Source of the DNA: Limiplasma sp045538465
GTDB lineage: Bacteria; Bacillota; Clostridia; Christensenellales; Aristaeellaceae
Length of the DNA: 64,000 nucleotides
Reading direction: 5' to 3'
NCBI GenBank assembly: GCA_045538465.1
Contig: JAZSRK010000017.1
Coordinates: 1-64,000, forward strand
This document shows positions 61,093-64,000 of the stretch, piece by piece. The first letter of the stretch is position 1. The number at the start of each line of letters is the position of its first letter. The notes beneath the pieces are model-generated. The model worked only from the letters and a program-made list of their open reading frames with translations. It was not told where the DNA came from and did no database searches. Position numbers and translations under genes: made by a program.

Positions 61093-62286
61093 ATGAAATC
61101 TACCATTGCGGCAATTGATTTTGGAACATCCAAGATTGTTACTCTTGTGGCAGAAATCAGCGGCGGTCAGCGCTGCGATATCGTAGGCGCCGGCAGCACT
61201 CCATACGATGGCTTTATGGAAGGCGAATGGAACAACCCTTCTGCGCTTAACGATGTGATCGTAAAATCCATCACGAGCGCAGAACAGCAAGCCAAACGCA
61301 AAGTTCGCGAGATCAATGTGGGTGTTCCTGGCGAGTTTACGCGTGTATATGCAGTGGAAACCAGCGTTGATATTCAGGGTACCGATCCCTCGGTCACCCC
61401 TCGCCATGTGGAAAAGGTCTTTGCTCAGGCGGACAAGCAGCTCTCTCCTGTACGCGGCATCGTCATCCACCGTAGCCCTGCTTGGTTTATGGTGGACGGC
61501 GGCAAAAAGGTGCTGGAGCCCGTCGGTATGAAAGGCTCCGAACTGAAAGCACTGGTCAGCTTTGTGGTGGCAGACACTTTCTTCTTGGATGATATTCTCG
61601 CTCGTATGCGCGATTTGAATATCACCGTCAGCGGTTTTTTCTCCAGCTCTACTGGCGAAGCGATGCTGTACCTGCCGCAGGAAGAACGCGACCGTACCGC
61701 CATTCTCATTGATATCGGCTATCTTTGCACCGATGTAATGGCTGTAGAAGGCGATGCGGTCATCTTCCAAAAGACATTGCCTGTTGGCGGCGGCCATATC
61801 GCAGTGGATGTTGCCAGTGGTTTGCAGGTCAACATGGATCAGGCCGAGCAGATCAAACGCGAATATGTGTATGGCATTTCCACCATTTCGCAAAGCTATA
61901 CCGCATCCGGCACCGATGGTGTCAAAGGGCAGACCTTCACACAGGAAGAAGTTGCAGAAGTTCTGGAACCCCGTGTGGATGAGATCGCCGATATGGTAAG
62001 CCAGTGCATTGAGGATAGCGGCATCAAGATGGGTAGTTGGTCCAACATCTATCTTACGGGCGGCGGGCTTTGCCTTAACCGCGGCGGCAGAGATTATCTT
62101 TCTGCCAGACTGAACCGCCCCGTGCGCGATACCGTCAAACGGACGATCAAGCTTTCCAGCCCTGTATACGCCAGTGCCATGGGACTTCTGGATCTGATCG
62201 CAGATACCATCGAAGCGCAAACAGCTCCTACGGGCGGTATTGGCGGCGGCGTAAAGGAATTCTTTAAGAGCCTGCTGGGCGGTTAA
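61093..62286 (+). CDS. ftsA: Cell division protein FtsA
   Basis: The 397-residue actin-like ATPase has AAIDFGTSKIVTLVAEI (phosphate 1), the 1C subdomain (NVGVPGEFTRVYAVE), AILIDIGYLCTDVMAVEGDAVIF (phosphate 2) and NIYLTGGGLCLNRGG (adenosine site). The C-terminus GGIGGGVKEFFKSLLGG is a probable amphipathic helix that ties FtsZ filaments to the membrane. The start could be ATG 61084 or 61093; the latter is preferred because its GGGG site is better spaced. Confidence 0.95.
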   Translation: MKSTIAAIDFGTSKIVTLVAEISGGQRCDIVGAGSTPYDGFMEGEWNNPSALNDVIVKSITSAEQQAKRKVREINVGVPGEFTRVYAVETSVDIQGTDPSVTPRHVEKVFAQADKQLSPVRGIVIHRSPAWFMVDGGKKVLEPVGMKGSELKALVSFVVADTFFLDDILARMRDLNITVSGFFSSSTGEAMLYLPQEERDRTAILIDIGYLCTDVMAVEGDAVIFQKTLPVGGGHIAVDVASGLQVNMDQAEQIKREYVYGISTISQSYTASGTDGVKGQTFTQEEVAEVLEPRVDEIADMVSQCIEDSGIKMGSWSNIYLTGGGLCLNRGGRDYLSARLNRPVRDTVKRTIKLSSPVYASAMGLLDLIADTIEAQTAPTGGIGGGVKEFFKSLLGG

Positions 62287-62336
62287 ACCGGTCAGCTCCC
62301 GATACGGCTGATTATGAAAACAAGGAGGATGCAATC

Positions 62337-63917
62337 GTGCTGGAATTTCAGATTGAGGATCAGCAAAGCTTTGCTACCATTAAAGTAATAGGCTGCGGCG
62401 GCGCAGGCAACAATGCTGTAAACCGCATGGTGGATGCCGGCTTGAAGGGCGTGGAATTTATCGCCATCAATACCGACCGTCAGGCCTTGGCTATGAGCAA
62501 AGCCAGCACCACCATCCAGATCGGCGAAAAATTGACCAAGGGTCTTGGCGCAGGTGCTGTGCCGGATGTGGGTCGCAGAGCAGCCGAAGAAAGCCGCGAG
62601 GAGATCGCACAAGCCATCAAGGGCGCAGACCTTGTGTTTGTTACTGCCGGTATGGGTGGCGGCACCGGCACTGGTGCAGCTCCTGTTGTGGCAGAGATCG
62701 CCCGCGATATGAACTGCCTCACCATCGCTGTGGTCACCAAGCCTTTCCTTTTTGAAGGCAAGCAGCGCATGAAGAACGCCGAAATGGGCGTTATGGATCT
62801 GAAGCAGAGGGTGGATACCCTTGTTGTTATTCCCAACGACCGTTTGCTGTCTGTTGTCAATAAAGGCACCACCATGCTGGAGGCCTTCCGCATTGCCGAC
62901 GATGTGCTCCGTCAGGGCATTCAGGGCATCAGCGATCTGATCGCTGTGCCTGCTCTGATCAACCTCGACTTTGCTGACGTGAAGACCGTTATGGAAAGCG
63001 GCGGTCTGGCTCATATGGGTATCGGTATCGGTAAGGGCGAAAGCCGTATGGTGGATGCCGCCAAGAATGCCATCCAGAGCCCGCTTTTGGAAACCAGCAT
63101 CGATGGCGCTCGCGCTGTGCTGATCAACATCACCGGCGGCGAGGATATGAGCATAATCGATATCAACGAAGCTGCCAATTTGGTCATGCAGGCCGCAGAC
63201 AGCGAAGCCAACATCATCTTTGGTGCTGGTATCGACGATTCTCTGGAGGACGAAGTCCGCATTACCGTTATTGCTACGGGCTTTGAAAAAACACCATTCC
63301 CCAAGAAGGAAGAGCCTCGCAGAACCAGCGCTGCCGCCAGTGCGGCCAGCCGTGATTGGACAAGCTCCTTCTCTTCGCCGGAACCCCGCAGCAGCTATAG
63401 CTCCAATTTTTCCGGTACGCCGTTGATCCATCAGGAATACCCGGCTACCCCTTACGACGATCTGGGCTTCAATATGCCTATGGACGATGAGCCCATGCAG
63501 AGCGATTTCGGCAGCTATCTGGGCAGCCCCAGCATGCCTACGCCCGCTGCTATGCCTTCCATGATGCAGCAGCAGGGCATGCCCATGTTCCAGCAGCAGG
63601 GGTATCAGCAGGGCTATCAGCCTCAGCAGTCCTATCAGGATTTCGGCATGCAGCAACCTCAGCAGGGTATGCAGTATGGCGCTATGCAATCGACCGTGCA
63701 GCAGCCCATGGAGTATGGTCAGCAGTATCAGCCTGCTACCCCGCAGCCCATGCCTCAGGAACAGGCTGTTCCGCCCCAGCAACCGGCAGCACCCGCAGCC
63801 GCAGCTCCGGCGATGGAGCAGCCCGTGGAGCAGCCTGCTGCACCGGTTCAGCCTGCCGCTGTGGAAAAGGATGAACTTGGTGTGCCAGCCTTCCTGCGCA
63901 GACCCACCCGGAGATAA
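62337..63917 (+). CDS. ftsZ: Cell division GTPase FtsZ with long Gln/Met/Pro-rich linker
   Basis: The 526-residue protein has a normal GTPase domain (about 12-318) with IGCGGAGNNAVNRM, the tubulin signature GGGTGTG (107-113) and the T7 loop. From about 325 to 510 there is a long disordered linker with repeated Gln/Met/Pro/Tyr units (QQGYQQGYQPQQSY, GMQQPQQGMQYG), then the C-terminal binding peptide GVPAFLRR that contacts FtsA and SepF. The linker is several times longer than the roughly 50 residues typical of FtsZ. GTG at 62337 follows AGGAGG by eight bases; no in-frame ATG fits. Confidence 0.96.
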   Translation: MLEFQIEDQQSFATIKVIGCGGAGNNAVNRMVDAGLKGVEFIAINTDRQALAMSKASTTIQIGEKLTKGLGAGAVPDVGRRAAEESREEIAQAIKGADLVFVTAGMGGGTGTGAAPVVAEIARDMNCLTIAVVTKPFLFEGKQRMKNAEMGVMDLKQRVDTLVVIPNDRLLSVVNKGTTMLEAFRIADDVLRQGIQGISDLIAVPALINLDFADVKTVMESGGLAHMGIGIGKGESRMVDAAKNAIQSPLLETSIDGARAVLINITGGEDMSIIDINEAANLVMQAADSEANIIFGAGIDDSLEDEVRITVIATGFEKTPFPKKEEPRRTSAAASAASRDWTSSFSSPEPRSSYSSNFSGTPLIHQEYPATPYDDLGFNMPMDDEPMQSDFGSYLGSPSMPTPAAMPSMMQQQGMPMFQQQGYQQGYQPQQSYQDFGMQQPQQGMQYGAMQSTVQQPMEYGQQYQPATPQPMPQEQAVPPQQPAAPAAAAPAMEQPVEQPAAPVQPAAVEKDELGVPAFLRRPTRR

Positions 63918-63933
63918 ATATCGATCGTATCAT

Positions 63934-63966
63934 AGCAGCATCCAGAATGTTCTGGGTGCTGCTTTT
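63934..63966 (+). terminator. Terminator of the dcw cluster
   Basis: AGCAGCA and CCAGAA pair with TTCTGG and TGCTGCT, followed by TTTT. A GGAGG-type ribosome binding site at 63993-63999 marks another gene beyond the window. Confidence 0.88.
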
Positions 63967-64000
63967 CGTAAAGGCAGACACCGCTCAGAACCTGGAGGAA

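Noticed and set aside
1..64000. CRISPR array, restriction-modification or toxin-antitoxin defence system
   Set aside because: No repeat-spacer structure and no nuclease, methyltransferase or toxin signatures were seen on either strand.

Overview
The window is about 52% GC bacterial chromosome. It most probably belongs to an uncultured, gut-type member of the class Clostridia (Firmicutes). The evidence is a lonB-lonA-engB block, a yicC-remA-gmk-rpoZ-coaBC block, SpoVD/SpoVE-like division genes, a glmS-type ribozyme, PadR and sortase systems, and MurE with a DNPR motif (meso-diaminopimelate peptidoglycan). Nothing in the sequence fixes the order or genus.

Layout. 1-1736: right end of an integrated mobile element, with three 37-bp tandem repeats, a DnaD-like gene, a tyrosine recombinase and a 3' fragment of tRNA-Ser(GGA) that marks the integration site; the rest of the element lies off the left edge. 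1737-2353: decayed MORN-repeat gene. 2362-16821: one long exopolysaccharide/capsule operon with a near-consensus promoter. It encodes a phosphoglycosyl transferase, six glycosyltransferases or glycosyltransferase-like proteins, an O-acetyltransferase, two Wzy/ligase-type membrane proteins, a Wzx-type flippase and a radical SAM protein. 16839-20350: Nudix hydrolase, EamA transporter, class I amidotransferase hydrolase and a sugar epimerase. 20551-23062: capF and capG for an N-acetyl-L-fucosamine-type sugar nucleotide. 23144-26237: a glmS-family ribozyme in front of nagB, a GlmU-C-like acetyltransferase and glmM. This is the most unusual locus here. 26238-29587: low-GC patch, DUF1801 protein, MFS transporter and AraC regulator. 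29732-36782: secreted TEEP-repeat protein, a 1699-residue Cna_B adhesin and its sortase. 36864-37651: frameshifted YwaF-type membrane protein. 37867-41185: yicC, remA, gmk, rpoZ, coaBC. 41238-42161: PadR and DUF2812. 42320-47532: lonB, lonA, engB and a small basic protein. 47685-49799: CAP-domain protein, zinc-ribbon protein, metallophosphoesterase. 50009-63966: a reduced division and cell wall (dcw) cluster: mraZ, ftsL-like, PBP, murE, mraY, murD, ftsW, murA, ftsQ, ftsA, ftsZ.

How the genes fit together. The window is mainly about making the cell envelope. The hexosamine genes (amination or deamination of the sugar phosphate, mutase, acetyltransferase) would supply the UDP-GlcNAc used by capG, the exopolysaccharide genes and murA. 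A glmS ribozyme, which senses glucosamine-6-phosphate, sits in front of nagB rather than glmS. That suggests NagB works here as an aminating, biosynthetic enzyme under product feedback. glmM carries an in-frame UAG codon. UAG otherwise ends only one of about 55 genes in the window, and that gene has a UGA two codons further on. Three apparent frameshifts (two in the MORN gene, one in the YwaF gene) each look like one base lost from a T run, so sequencing or assembly error must be kept in mind throughout.
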